Assembly: GCF_000423565.1 (NCBI RefSeq)
Contig: NZ_KE384046.1
Coordinates: 8,387 to 72,386, forward strand
Direction: 5' to 3'
Origin: Runella zeae DSM 19591
Lineage (GTDB): Bacteria > Bacteroidota > Bacteroidia > Cytophagales > Spirosomataceae
DNA length: 64,000 bases
Positions 6,363-16,500 of the stretch are shown here, piece after piece. Both the position numbers and the translations under genes were made by a program. Each line of letters begins with the position of its first letter. Position 1 is the stretch's first letter. The notes below the pieces were generated by a model. That model made no database searches. It worked only from the letters and a program-made list of their open reading frames with translations, and was not told the origin of the DNA.

Positions 6363-6719
6363 TTATTGTGGTAAAAAATTACGATTAGTAAGCTGTCGAT
6401 GGATTTGCCCAAGCACCATGTTGAGGTGAGCGGGTATGGGTGTATTGGTCATTTCCGTCACTAAGATTCGAGCTATGCTCAGGAGGATGATAACTGACTT
6501 TGGGAGGGCGGGCGAACCTTGTTCTATGCGGAAGCTACGTGCCATGAATTTAGTACAGAGCCACTCTGACAATATAAGATGAGAGGTGGGAGCTGCTCCC
6601 TGAAGCTCATATACATCAGCCAAGATTTTGAGCAGGTAATCACGTAACAAATGGGCTTCTCTGCGATAGAGCTTGATGCTGATAGGATTTAGTGACGTAT
6701 TGCGAGGAAGCTCATTCAC
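6363..6719 (-). CDS. Hypothetical small basic protein with strong ribosome binding site
   Basis: A 118-residue, mostly alpha-helical, Arg- and Leu-rich protein with no signal peptide and no family that I recognise. The start is GTG at 6717-6719, chosen because AAAGGAGGT lies just upstream with 6 bases between GGAGG and GTG. Such perfect Shine-Dalgarno sites are unusual in Bacteroidota and may mark acquired DNA. It stands alone between the FRG gene and the glycosidase genes. Confidence 0.6.
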   Translation of the reverse strand: MNELPRNTSLNPISIKLYRREAHLLRDYLLKILADVYELQGAAPTSHLILSEWLCTKFMARSFRIEQGSPALPKSVIILLSIARILVTEMTNTPIPAHLNMVLGQIHRQLTNRNFLPQ

Positions 6720-6822
6720 TCCTCACCTCCTTTCGATACAGAAAATTCAAAAGTGTTAAAGTTATTTTGGCGTTCGGCTAAAGCTCCCATTACGTAAAAA
6801 ATAGAAGTTAATGTCATTGCTC

Positions 6823-6844
6823 GCCCCAAACTATGATTTGGGGC
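6823..6844 (-). terminator. Hairpin downstream of the minus-strand glycosidase-like gene
   Basis: Perfect stem GCCCCAAA/TTTGGGGC with a 6-base loop, 35 bases beyond the stop of the gene at 6879. A second small stem, GCGTC/GACGC, lies at about 6854-6868. There is no strong T tract on the minus strand. Confidence 0.45.
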
Positions 6845-6878
6845 AAAACGGTGCTGCGTCTCCGACGCAAGTAGACAA

Positions 6879-9155
6879 TTAAGGATAGTTAGAATCTCTT
6901 TTTAGCACACAAAACAGCTTAGGATTTTTTCCGTCTAAGTCAGTTTTGTAAAGTTGCCACGTATTGGGATTGACTTCTTCTAAATGAAATTGATTGGAGG
7001 GGTTGACCAATTCTTTTTTTACCCAACGCGGGAAAGCATTGGCAGCACGGGCGTTTTCCCAAGTGCGGATAGCTTTGAAAATAGCGTATTTCTGCGGGCA
7101 ACTTTCCACGTCTTTTTGGTTGAGTTGTAAACTATAAGTGCTACCTATACCTACCGAAATAGCCTGAATGTGTTCGTACTGAGGTACTGTCGAAGAGGCT
7201 TTGATTGGGAAGTTGCTTCCCATACCCACAGGAAAAAAGTTAGAATAAGTAACATCCCTAAGGTCTTTCCCTTGGCTAGTGGTACTTCCCCATTCTCTGG
7301 TTTCGACATCGTATAGGTTTTTGCCCCCGCCCACATTCCAAATACTCTGATAATGCCACGAACCCTCCGAAAGGGTAGAACCCGTAAAACGAATATAAGG
7401 CACGCCGAGGGTTTTGGCTCGCTCAAACATTTGACGAAAAAAACGCTTCACCGAATAATACCCGTGACCACTGTTAAACAAAAACTCTTGTCCGTCGAAA
7501 TCATAATAAGCCAAACCGTTGAGGTGGCATACATCGGCGTAGTACTGAGCAATTTTGTCCTGCAATTGAATATTGGGAATCAAGCCATCATAGCCATAGT
7601 TGATGGTGACTTGGAGCTTATAAATCGTATCGCCTGCCAAATGACTAGCGGCAGTGGTATTCCAGTAACCACGTTTTACGTTGAGCAATCGATAGGGGGC
7701 TGTTTTAGAAACACCCAGATAATGAATCAGTTCTTTTCCGATTTTTATCATATTGAGATTGGTACAATGCCCTTCCCAGCTTGCGATTTCTTCCAAATAT
7801 TGTGGGTCGTTGACCTGAATGATAGTGTCGTTGGGGGCGAGATTGTTTGTCAACAATCTTTTTTGCTGATAACATAGGCTATCGCTAGGCAGTGGACTGG
7901 CATCTTTGGTGCCAGGAGCCAACGAGGTAGTAATGGGCGTTCGGCCAATGATAAGGCCGTAGCGGGCGGCCAACTCAGAAAATTCTTTGTGAGATTTGTT
8001 GCCAGCCGTCATTTTGAGGGGCTTTTTCTCAAAGTTTTTTCCGTCAATGTAGCCCCCGTTTGAGCGGTCGGGCCTGATAAAACCTTGGTCATACAAACTG
8101 ATGGTTTTGAAACCCAGCTGATGCGTATAAGGTACAATACTATCGTATAGCCCGCCGCTTGTGAGGGCATCGGGTATAAAAGCGGCGGGGTCTTTGACCC
8201 ATTTACCATTGAAAGTAGGATAAGGTAGTCCTTCTGCCAGCACAATATTTTGAATCACATCCAGAAGAGCGGTACTATCGGGGCTTCCCCAGAGTGCCAC
8301 CGACGAACCAACGTAATCAATCCCCGGCAAGGGCTGTACTTCTTGATGATTGGGGCTATTGACGGCCATATGAGGAATCAATGAAAAATATACCTCTCTT
8401 TTGGGCGCCCGGTCTCTGGACGAATAAGCAATCGAAACCCGACCTTGGTCATCTACAAAAGCGGCATTACCATACAAAATTCGATAATATGGCTCTTTGT
8501 GGGCATAAAAAGCGACATCATTGATACCGTCGCCCCCGATAGGAAACACTTGTCCTTCGCGCAGATGCGCCGGAAGGGGAAAGCGCTGTTTGTCGGGACT
8601 GTGAATAATATACTGAAAAGGTGCGGCATCGGCCACGGTTTCAGAGGTGCCTCCTAGGGTATTGTCATTGAGAGCAAGCATTCCGATAGCATAGTTGACG
8701 GTCTCGCTCGTGTCGCGTGCTACGCCGATGATTTCACCAAAAAGGTTAGTGATATTGGTATGATAGCTTCCCCATTGAATCGCATCAATACCATTGCGCG
8801 GGCTTAATGATACCAATGTCAACTTCAAATATTTGGGTTGGGGTACCAACGAAACCGTCGCTACCGAACCGTTGGAGTAGTTTAGCGTAAAAGTTTTTTT
8901 GAGCTTGTTGTATGTAGCTTTTTGGGGTTGATAATATTGATTTTTTTTGCTGTCATAAAGAGAAAGGAGAGGGGAAGGCTTGGTAGCAGGGCTAAATTCA
9001 CGATGCGGCTTCACCGTAATGTTTTTCATGCTCGTAATCCAGCCTTTGGAATTGACATGAATCTTGAAATAATGACTACTAAAGTCATTCTGAGTGTAAA
9101 CGGTGATGGACAATAGCAAGTAAAATCCTAGAAAAAAGGCAAAGCGTAAAGGCAT
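6879..9155 (-). CDS. Secreted putative glycoside hydrolase (TIM-barrel-like), family not recognised
   Basis: A 758-residue protein from the ATG at 9153-9155, chosen because it begins a clear signal peptide (MPLRFAFFLGFYLLLSITVY, then TQ). The open frame continues 85 codons further upstream, but that part is encoded by a mobile-element-like repeat. The first ~250 residues look beta-rich. The remainder has barrel-like motifs such as YDQGFI, YYDFDGQEF and PYIRFTGSTLSEG; the paired acidic residues in DFDGQEF are candidate catalytic residues. No T9SS sorting domain is seen at the C terminus, so the product is probably periplasmic. It follows a GH101-like gene on the same strand, suggesting joint glycan breakdown. 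Confidence 0.65.
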   Translation of the reverse strand: MPLRFAFFLGFYLLLSITVYTQNDFSSHYFKIHVNSKGWITSMKNITVKPHREFSPATKPSPLLSLYDSKKNQYYQPQKATYNKLKKTFTLNYSNGSVATVSLVPQPKYLKLTLVSLSPRNGIDAIQWGSYHTNITNLFGEIIGVARDTSETVNYAIGMLALNDNTLGGTSETVADAAPFQYIIHSPDKQRFPLPAHLREGQVFPIGGDGINDVAFYAHKEPYYRILYGNAAFVDDQGRVSIAYSSRDRAPKREVYFSLIPHMAVNSPNHQEVQPLPGIDYVGSSVALWGSPDSTALLDVIQNIVLAEGLPYPTFNGKWVKDPAAFIPDALTSGGLYDSIVPYTHQLGFKTISLYDQGFIRPDRSNGGYIDGKNFEKKPLKMTAGNKSHKEFSELAARYGLIIGRTPITTSLAPGTKDASPLPSDSLCYQQKRLLTNNLAPNDTIIQVNDPQYLEEIASWEGHCTNLNMIKIGKELIHYLGVSKTAPYRLLNVKRGYWNTTAASHLAGDTIYKLQVTINYGYDGLIPNIQLQDKIAQYYADVCHLNGLAYYDFDGQEFLFNSGHGYYSVKRFFRQMFERAKTLGVPYIRFTGSTLSEGSWHYQSIWNVGGGKNLYDVETREWGSTTSQGKDLRDVTYSNFFPVGMGSNFPIKASSTVPQYEHIQAISVGIGSTYSLQLNQKDVESCPQKYAIFKAIRTWENARAANAFPRWVKKELVNPSNQFHLEEVNPNTWQLYKTDLDGKNPKLFCVLKRDSNYP

Positions 9156-9209
9156 AGCTAAATGTGTAAATTGCGGCGGAGAATTGATTGAAAATGAGGT
9201 GACTGGGCT

Positions 9210-9375
9210 CTTTATGATTTTACTTGCACTTTGAATTTTAACCTCATCCCTAACCCTTCCGCTCAGGCGGCCCTGTCCTGGAAGGAGAAGGGAATTCAAA
9301 GCCCTCTCCAGAAAGGCCGCGACAGCGTACCGTGAGGGTGGGGTGAGATTGAATTTTGCAAGTAAAATCATAAAG
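9210..9375. mobile_element. MITE-like element with 19-bp terminal inverted repeats
   Basis: CTTTATGATTTTACTTGCA at 9210-9228 is perfectly inverted at 9357-9375. The ~166-bp interior is G/C-rich, has its own CCTCATCCCTAACCC-type arms and encodes no protein of its own. It lies between the two glycosidase-like genes, immediately upstream of the signal peptide of the second. Confidence 0.75.
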
Positions 9376-9440
9376 TACCGTTGACTGTGATGATTTTTGT
9401 TCAAAAACAATATTTACAAATTTTAATAATTAAAAATCCA

Positions 9441-10913
9441 CTATTCAATCAGCAGTGCTTCGTCGGCATTGACTGACAGTGTAATGTTTCCAGCTTTTAC
9501 GGATAGCGTTTTAGTAGATTTCAGACCTTCAATCGTGATGCTAGAAACTTTGACTTGGCGTTTTTGACGAAGCGAAAGAGGCAGTTTCCAACTACGATTT
9601 TGATAGCCTTTTTTACTATAAGCAATGACCGACGGGGTTTTACGCCAGAGTGCAGGTACAAATACATCTTCATTTTCGGTCAAAATCATCTCTTGGTTTT
9701 TTACCGTAAATAGGTTATTGGTACGACTACTCACGGTTTGGTTTGAAAAATGCACTGATTTTTCTTGTTGGGTCGAGACTACATATTTGCGCTCAAGTCG
9801 GTTGAGATAATACCAAATAAGGGTCTTGTTACAAAACTGCTGCATAAAACCCGTAAGCTGTTCAGGCGATTTTTTTATGACATCTTCTCCGTGCATACTT
9901 GTTCCGAAAAGGCGTCCCCATTGGTCGTTGTCTTGGCCACCACAATAATAACTAGCGGGCCATTTGAGGTATTTGTCTAAACCGCTAAACCACCAAGCCA
10001 TAGGCTGATAGCCTTCAAAAGTAGAAGCCCTCAAAAAATCTACCCCTTCGCAAGTGACATCGACGCCCTTCGAGGCCCAATATTGATAAATTTTGCGCTG
10101 TGCATTGGCTTCGTCGGCTATGGTATTGCGCAAATAAGGGCTCGTAGGGGTGGGAGAAAAATCAAGGGTGGTTTTTCCGTCTACGGTTTTCGGGACTGGT
10201 GGCCACGTATGAAAAGCATCAATGTGCACCGTTTTGGCATTGCTTAATGGAAGGAGTTGGCAAAGTTGGTCGATGCGCTTTTGGGCAAAACCTGTTTCCC
10301 ATTCGCGCGCATAGCTAATCGGATAGCCCCACTCGCAGGCCCTTAGCGAGCCGTCGGCATTGCGGGCGATGATATTGTTTTGAACGTAGGTTTCCCATAA
10401 AGGACTGTCTTCATAGGCGTCAAACATATTGATGTGTACGCTCACGGTAGTGTGGTATTTCTGGGCTTCTTTCATGAGCCAAATCATGCTTTCCAAACCT
10501 GTTTTGTCTTCGGGGCGTTTGAGGCGTTCGTTTACTTCAGACCAAGCGGGATATTTAGAGTCATGACCGTTGTATTGCCAGCCTACGAGATAGATGATTT
10601 TGGGAATACCTAGGGTGAGATTATCTATTTTTTTGATGATTTCCAATGCTTGTGCAAAGTTGACAAAGACTTCGCTTTGGCCGTTGTCTTTGCGTTTCAA
10701 CTTCCCGTCAAACAAAGCCTGCGCCATAAACAACTTCATCGTCAATGTTTGATGATAGGCGTGTTGGGGCTTGATAATAGGAGTTAAGTAGGCAGGATAG
10801 CGAATCTGAATCGTGTCGGGCGACTGAGCACCGAGAAAAGTTGCGGATAAAATAATGACTACGAATGAAAAAAGAACCGTATTTGAACAAAAACGGAGAA
10901 GGTAATTGGGCAT
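9441..10913 (-). CDS. Secreted endo-alpha-N-acetylgalactosaminidase-like (GH101-like) hydrolase
   Basis: A 490-residue protein with a signal peptide (about 28 residues ending in FLGAQ). A (beta/alpha)8-type region carries GWQYNGHDSKYPAWSEVNER, VSVHINMFDAYEDSPLW, a TVHIDAFHTWPP strand and GVDVTCEGVDF. These resemble the GH101 barrel core, where GHD and the acidic strand ends belong to the active site. It is much shorter than full GH101 enzymes, so it may be a single-domain relative acting on other alpha-linked sugars. The C-terminal ~80 residues look like a beta-sandwich. The second glycosidase-like gene follows 285 bases downstream with the MITE-like element between them. Confidence 0.65.
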   Translation of the reverse strand: MPNYLLRFCSNTVLFSFVVIILSATFLGAQSPDTIQIRYPAYLTPIIKPQHAYHQTLTMKLFMAQALFDGKLKRKDNGQSEVFVNFAQALEIIKKIDNLTLGIPKIIYLVGWQYNGHDSKYPAWSEVNERLKRPEDKTGLESMIWLMKEAQKYHTTVSVHINMFDAYEDSPLWETYVQNNIIARNADGSLRACEWGYPISYAREWETGFAQKRIDQLCQLLPLSNAKTVHIDAFHTWPPVPKTVDGKTTLDFSPTPTSPYLRNTIADEANAQRKIYQYWASKGVDVTCEGVDFLRASTFEGYQPMAWWFSGLDKYLKWPASYYCGGQDNDQWGRLFGTSMHGEDVIKKSPEQLTGFMQQFCNKTLIWYYLNRLERKYVVSTQQEKSVHFSNQTVSSRTNNLFTVKNQEMILTENEDVFVPALWRKTPSVIAYSKKGYQNRSWKLPLSLRQKRQVKVSSITIEGLKSTKTLSVKAGNITLSVNADEALLIE

Positions 10914-11003
10914 GATAAAAAGGGTTAGGAGTATAATGTGGAATTTGGGTTTGTAAAAAAAGTAGAAAATAAAATCAACTAAAAATTTGCTTTCTCTTAT
11001 TTT

Positions 11004-11042
11004 GATTCTACATTTGTAGAATCAAATCTAAAAATGTAGAAG
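11004..11042 (+). promoter_or_regulatory. BlaI/MecI-type operator upstream of blaI
   Basis: A perfect 20-bp palindrome GATTCTACATTTGTAGAATC (11004-11023) followed by a second half-site AAATGTAGAA (11033-11042) directly before the ATG. The core TACAnnTGTA matches the dyad bound by BlaI/MecI repressors, so the pair is probably autoregulated. Confidence 0.8.
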
Positions 11043-11414
11043 ATGCAGCTTTCAAAAACGGAAGAACAAGTCATGGAGTTGATTTGGCAACAAGACGGTA
11101 TATTTATGAAAGACCTTTTAGAGGCTCATCCCGACCCCAAACCTGCCCCTACCACCTTGGCAACTTTGCTCAAGCGCATGCAAGAAAAAGGGTTTGTGGG
11201 CTACCAAATTTTCGGCAATTCTCGTCAATACCACGCCTTGGTTTCAAAAGAAGATTATTTTTCAAAACACATGCGGGGAATCATCAAAAACTTCTTTGGA
11301 AACTCGGTAGCGCAATTTGCATCGTTTTTTACCAATGCTACCGATTTGACCGCCGACGAACTAGAAGAACTGAAAGGAATCATTGAAGAACAAATCAAAA
11401 ATAAACAGTCATGA
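11043..11414 (+). CDS. blaI: BlaI/MecI-family transcriptional repressor
   Basis: A 123-residue winged-helix protein typical of the Penicillinase_R family: LSKTEEQVMELIWQQDGIFM, PTTLATLLKRMQEKGFVGYQ, then a C-terminal dimerisation helix pair. The start ATG is adjacent to the operator palindrome. It overlaps the M56 peptidase gene by ATGA. By analogy with BlaI/BlaR1, repression is relieved when the membrane peptidase senses a signal. No beta-lactamase gene is nearby, so the signal and targets may concern the cell envelope in general. Confidence 0.9.
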   Translation: MQLSKTEEQVMELIWQQDGIFMKDLLEAHPDPKPAPTTLATLLKRMQEKGFVGYQIFGNSRQYHALVSKEDYFSKHMRGIIKNFFGNSVAQFASFFTNATDLTADELEELKGIIEEQIKNKQS

Positions 11415-12877
11415 TACTTTACGTTTTCAAATTTGCGGCTTGCTCGGCCTTGCTGCTACTGCTGTATGGGGTGGTGTTGGAAAAAGAAAAAATGCTGAAA
11501 TTCAATCGGTTTTATCTGATTTTTAGCCTTGTGTTTTCTGCCTTAGTACCACTTTTTTCTTTTGAACTAACAATGAGTGATGCGGAGCGAATCGCGACGG
11601 TGATTGAGCGAACACAAAACGTTTATCCTGTACGTGAAGAAATTGCTGCGCCTGTTGCAGCAACTATAACGGCTCAGGAAAAGATAGAAATCAACCACCT
11701 CATTTGGGGTATCTATGGCTTGGTTTCGTTGGGATTGCTGTTTCGTTTTAGCAAAAATATAGGCTTACTCTGGCATCAGATTAGGTCTAATAATAAGGTC
11801 AAAAAAGAACAACTACACTTTGTGCTAGTGCCGCAGCTTACTGTTACGTATAGTTTTGGACGGTATGTGTTTGTGAATCAAGACGATTTTGAAAAGAATA
11901 AAATCGAGCCAGAGATTTTGCTGCATGAGCAGGCTCATATACAGCAGCGACATTCATGGGATGTGGTGTTTATGGAAGTGTTTTTGGTGGTAGCATGGTG
12001 GAATCCTGTTTTGTGGATATATCGAAAAGCAATGAGGCTCAATCATGAATTTTTGGCGGATGATTGGGTCATTCATCAAATCCAAAGTGTAAGCAGCTAT
12101 CAGTATTTATTGTTAAATAAAGTATGTCAAAGTAATGGCATCGTACTGACGAGTTCATTCAATTATCTTATCACCAAAAAACGTTTGAAAATGATGCACA
12201 AAATCACTTCTTTACCAAAAAAATATGCACTCCAAGGTGCAGTAGCCTTACTTTGCACGTCGTTGATAGCAGTATTTGGCGAAGTGAGTTTTGCGCAACA
12301 AACGCCCCCTAACACCCTAAAATCTCCCAAATCAGCAGCAAGTGCTACCGAAGAAGGAGTGTCGGCTGAGTTGATAAAAGAGTATCAGCAGCTGATGAAT
12401 AAGCATATTAAAAAAGGAATAGGTAAAGACGGTAGAGAATGGAGCACAATTCACCAACCCACTGAGACAGACCGCGCTCGGATGGAGGTGATATTCAGAG
12501 CTATGAGCAAGGAGCAGCAGTTGGAGCAAGAATTGGCGATGAATCCTCCTTTAAAGCCTTTTCCACGGATTACACCTACAGAAAAAGAATTTGAATCGTA
12601 CAAAAATCCTCAAGTATATGGCGTGTGGATTGACAATAAGAAAGTACCTAATTCGGCCTTGAACAACTATAAAGCCTCGGATTTTTCGCAGGTATTTATC
12701 AGTAAACTTTACAAAAATGCCCAAGCTACGATTGGCTATAAATACAAGTATCAACTTGACTTGATGACCACGGCTCATTATGAAAAGCACCGTGCTGAAT
12801 GGTTAGCCGACAAACGTTATCGTCTTGGACCTAATTTTGAGAAATTTAGAAAAGAAAATGAAGCGAAGAAAAAATAA
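11411..12877 (+). CDS. BlaR1/MecR1-like M56 membrane zinc peptidase
   Basis: A 488-residue protein: transmembrane helices at ~5-22 and ~33-50, a third at ~95-112, then a cytoplasmic peptidase loop with HEQAH at 172-176 and the downstream NHEFLADDWVI, a helix at ~270-290, and a ~195-residue extracytoplasmic tail. The tail does not resemble the penicillin-binding sensor of BlaR1, so the ligand is unknown. It is coupled to blaI and followed by a terminator, forming a two-gene operon. Confidence 0.85.
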   Translation: MILYVFKFAACSALLLLLYGVVLEKEKMLKFNRFYLIFSLVFSALVPLFSFELTMSDAERIATVIERTQNVYPVREEIAAPVAATITAQEKIEINHLIWGIYGLVSLGLLFRFSKNIGLLWHQIRSNNKVKKEQLHFVLVPQLTVTYSFGRYVFVNQDDFEKNKIEPEILLHEQAHIQQRHSWDVVFMEVFLVVAWWNPVLWIYRKAMRLNHEFLADDWVIHQIQSVSSYQYLLLNKVCQSNGIVLTSSFNYLITKKRLKMMHKITSLPKKYALQGAVALLCTSLIAVFGEVSFAQQTPPNTLKSPKSAASATEEGVSAELIKEYQQLMNKHIKKGIGKDGREWSTIHQPTETDRARMEVIFRAMSKEQQLEQELAMNPPLKPFPRITPTEKEFESYKNPQVYGVWIDNKKVPNSALNNYKASDFSQVFISKLYKNAQATIGYKYKYQLDLMTTAHYEKHRAEWLADKRYRLGPNFEKFRKENEAKKK

Positions 12878-12900
12878 TAATAGATAAGTAAATATCGTGA

Positions 12901-12940
12901 ACACAAAAAATCCTCTACACAAGTAAGAGGATTTTTGTGT
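12901..12940 (+). terminator. Intrinsic terminator of the blaI-M56 operon
   Basis: Arms ACACAAAAAATCCTCT and AGAGGATTTTTGTGT, with a 9-base loop and a T run, 23 bases after the M56 stop. Symmetric A/T flanks suggest it works in both directions. Confidence 0.85.
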
Positions 12941-12987
12941 TAAAACAGGTATTTCCGTAACTTTAAAAACTACTATTAGCAGCTGTT

Positions 12988-13446
12988 ATGGAAGGAATAC
13001 CTAAAAAGTCAGATTTTGAATGGGCGCTGTTTTTTTCAATTTGGGGCTTTGTACTCATCGCTCTTCCTGCACTTTATATGAGCATCACAAGTGCCCGTGA
13101 CAAGAAACAAATTATTGAAAATCAAACATTTGCAGTAGCCACGATAGATGCTATTGAAGAAAAACGCCTTTCTCGTACCTACACTCCTTATTTGAGGTTT
13201 CATTATCATTATGCCTACAAAAATCAGCTTATCAAAGACCATGTCGATTATAAATATCAACGCTACTTTGTCGATTTTACTAAAAACAAATGGAGATTGG
13301 TAGAGCACAAACAATTTCCCGTCATTCTTTCTTCAAAAGACGTTTCTACCCATAAAATTTTGATTTTTTGGTCAGATTTCTCCAAATATCGTCTCCCTTT
13401 TCCAGATTCGTTGAAATGGAGCGAAAAAGTTTTTTATAATAAATGA
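12988..13446 (+). CDS. Hypothetical single-pass membrane protein
   Basis: A 152-residue protein with one strong transmembrane helix at ~13-32 (LFFSIWGFVLIALPALYM) followed by a ~115-residue soluble part rich in aromatic and basic residues. The layout, a helix followed by a small beta domain (FAVATIDAIEEKR, PYLRFHYHYAYKN), recalls DUF3592-type proteins, but I cannot confirm it. It lies alone between a terminator and the helicase gene. Confidence 0.6.
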   Translation: MEGIPKKSDFEWALFFSIWGFVLIALPALYMSITSARDKKQIIENQTFAVATIDAIEEKRLSRTYTPYLRFHYHYAYKNQLIKDHVDYKYQRYFVDFTKNKWRLVEHKQFPVILSSKDVSTHKILIFWSDFSKYRLPFPDSLKWSEKVFYNK

Positions 13447-13508
13447 CTTCTCTGTATCTATCTGTATTGTTTCTGGCTTTATTATTTTTGCCGAAAACAT
13501 ACAAATGA

Positions 13509-16500
13509 ATGAAACGAGGACGGAAAAGTAAAGGTAGTACCTTTGGGCAAACGTGGTGGGGACAGCAGTGGATAAAAATATTGGAAGGGCTTGATGAAAG
13601 TGGCAGACTAGCTAGGGGGCGTACCTACGCCAACAATGGCTCCGTGCAAAGTATTGCATTTGAGACAAATAAGATTGCCGCACGGGTGAAAGGAACGTCG
13701 CCTAGGCCCTACAAGATTTCGTTTAAAATTGACCCGCTTTCGCCTTCGGACAAAGCTCGGCTTTTGAGTTTAATCGCCGATAATCCCCTGTACCTGACGC
13801 AGTTGTTGAATCGCCAACTTCCGTCAGAACTTTACAACGATTGCCTCCAGCAAGGTATTTCATTGTTTCCCCGTTCGTGGGAGGCATTTCATTCCGACTG
13901 TTCGTGTCCCGACTGGGGCGACCCTTGCAAACACCGCGCGGCAGTATTATATCTGGTTGCCAACGAAATTGATAAAAACCCGTTTTTAATTTTTGAACTG
14001 CGTGATTTCGATTTGTTCAAAAACCTCGAAACGTTGGGCTTTGCTTCCTCTGACCAAAAAGACGTAGAAATGCTCGACGTAGCCGATATTCGTCAGCCAT
14101 TTGAGGGCTCAGAAGAAACCGTTTTTCAGCCCGATGAAGCTCTCTATACAGCGCTGGATTTTTCGACGCTTCCCGATATTTCTGATAATTTGCTGTCGCT
14201 ATTGAGTGATAATCCGTTGTTTTACAGAACGGGAAATTTTAAGCAGATTTTACAAAAATTTTACGTTAATACTGCCAAAAAAGCGCGTGAACTTGCCGTT
14301 TCTGAAGAACCCCAAGAGCAAGAATATGACAAAGATATTGATGCTGTAGAAAGTGCCGAAATCATCATGGACGAAGCTCTGGGCTTTTTACAGGCCAATT
14401 TTAGAGATACCCGCGAGCGGATTGTGTTTCAATTCAACGAACTCCCCAAGTTTATTGATTGGATTCATCATTTGCCCTCGTCGCAGTTGCCCCAGCTTTC
14501 TCCCACGCTCAAAGGCCTTTATTTTCTCAATCGTTTAGCCTTAAAGCTAATGGAGCGAGGGGCTATTATTCCGCAATTGTTGCGCGCAAAACTTAAACAT
14601 GAATACCATTTGGTTCGGTGGATTCCAGCGGTATTGAATGAGCAAGTCGCCACTTTATCCACGCAGTTGCGGGCGGTATTGCCTCCCGAAATCCTGTATT
14701 ACAAAATCGGTAAGCGCGATATTTATGTGCCAAACGATAATGACTTTGTAAATGCCATGTGTTCGCTCATTTTGACCGAACGTGTACGCCAATTTAATGA
14801 TGAGTACAACTACAAAGCCACCGAAACCGACGAAATGTTTTTTAGGAGCGCAATGATTTCTTTTTCCCGATTTGAAGCCCGCGAAATCCCTAATAACATC
14901 CAGTTATGGCTGAATAAGTTTTTTATTGCCCAGCGTGATTACGTGCCGTTGGTGCAAGTGGAAGAAGTGGAAGACGGATTTAAAGTCAATATGTTTGTCG
15001 AACATAAAAAGTCCGAACTCGGTATTCCGATTCCGCTCCAAACTTTCATGGAAGAGCGTAACTACGCGCCAGTGCGGATAGGAGTCATGCGCGATTTGTC
15101 GATGATGGCGGAGCATTTTCCACAACTCAATCGCCTGATTTCCAGCAAAGGAGCAGAGACATTGCAGTTCGATTCCGAGGTATTTGCCGATATTCTTCTA
15201 AAGATTTTGCCAACGATTCAACTGTTTGGCATCAAAATTCAGTTGCCAAAATCGCTCCAAAAATTGCTTCGTCCGCAGCTTACCATGACACTCGACAGCG
15301 AGGAAGATGGCAAAGTTGCGGCTTCGTCGATTATCAGTTTGGAAAATATGCTCAAGTTTCGCTGGGAAGTAGCCGTGGGCGACGAACACATTGATACCCA
15401 AAGCTTTGTACGGATGATTGAGAACTACCGAGGTTTGGTAAAAATCAAAGACCAATACGCGTATTTTGACGAAAAAGAAATCAAAACCTTACTCGAAAAG
15501 CTCAAAAATCCGCCTTCGCTGGATAGCAATGAATTACTCCAAACGGCCCTTACTGAAGAATTCAACGGTACGGGCGTGACCCTCACCAAGTCGGCGCAAA
15601 AGTGGATGAAATCGTTGTTGAAAAACGAAACCGTTGCACTCCCCGAGCGCCTTTCTGCCAACTTACGCCCCTATCAACAGCGTGGCTACGAATGGCTTTA
15701 CAAAAATGCTCGTTTGGGAATGGGTAGCCTGATTGCCGACGACATGGGATTGGGAAAAACCCTGCAAGTCATTACTACCCTCCTGAAAATGAAGCAAGAA
15801 GGGGCTTTCAATAAATTGAAAGGGCTGGTCGTAGTGCCCACGACGTTGCTCACCAACTGGTCGAAGGAAATCAGCAAATTTGCTCCCGAACTTCGTCTGC
15901 ACCTGTATCATGGTTCGGGGCGTAGCTTGGCACCTCTCAAGGAAGCTGATATTTTGCTCACCACCTACGGCGTGGTCCGCAGTGAGGAAGAGGGTTTGAG
16001 CAAGCTAAAGTGGGCAGTGATAGTCATTGACGAGGCACAAAACATTAAAAATCCCAATACGGCCCAAACCAAAGCCGTTAAAAAGATGAAGTCGGGCATC
16101 AAAATCGCCATGAGTGGTACGCCCGTCGAAAACCGCATGGCCGAATACTGGTCTATTTTTGATTTTGCTAACAAAGGCTATCTTGGTAATCTGAAAAAAT
16201 TTGTGAGTGATTACGCCATTCCGATTGAGATTGACCGCGACCAACACGCTTTGGACAAGTTTAAGCGGGTGACTGAGCCGTTTATTTTAAGACGGGTAAA
16301 AACGGACAAAAAAATCATCCAAGATTTGCCCGACAAAATTGAAATCGACCAAACTTGTACGCTCACGGGCGAGCAAGCGGCCTTGTATCAAAGTGTAGTG
16401 GACCAAGCACTACGCGGGATTGAAGGTCAAAAAGATGGATTCAAACGCAGTGGGTTGATTTTTAAAATGATGACCGCCCTCAAACAAATTTGTAACCACC

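Noticed and set aside
9156-9410. N-terminal extension of the glycosidase-like frame
   Set aside because: The 85 extra codons cover a MITE-like inverted repeat and precede a clean signal peptide at 9155; translation from the far start would bury the signal.
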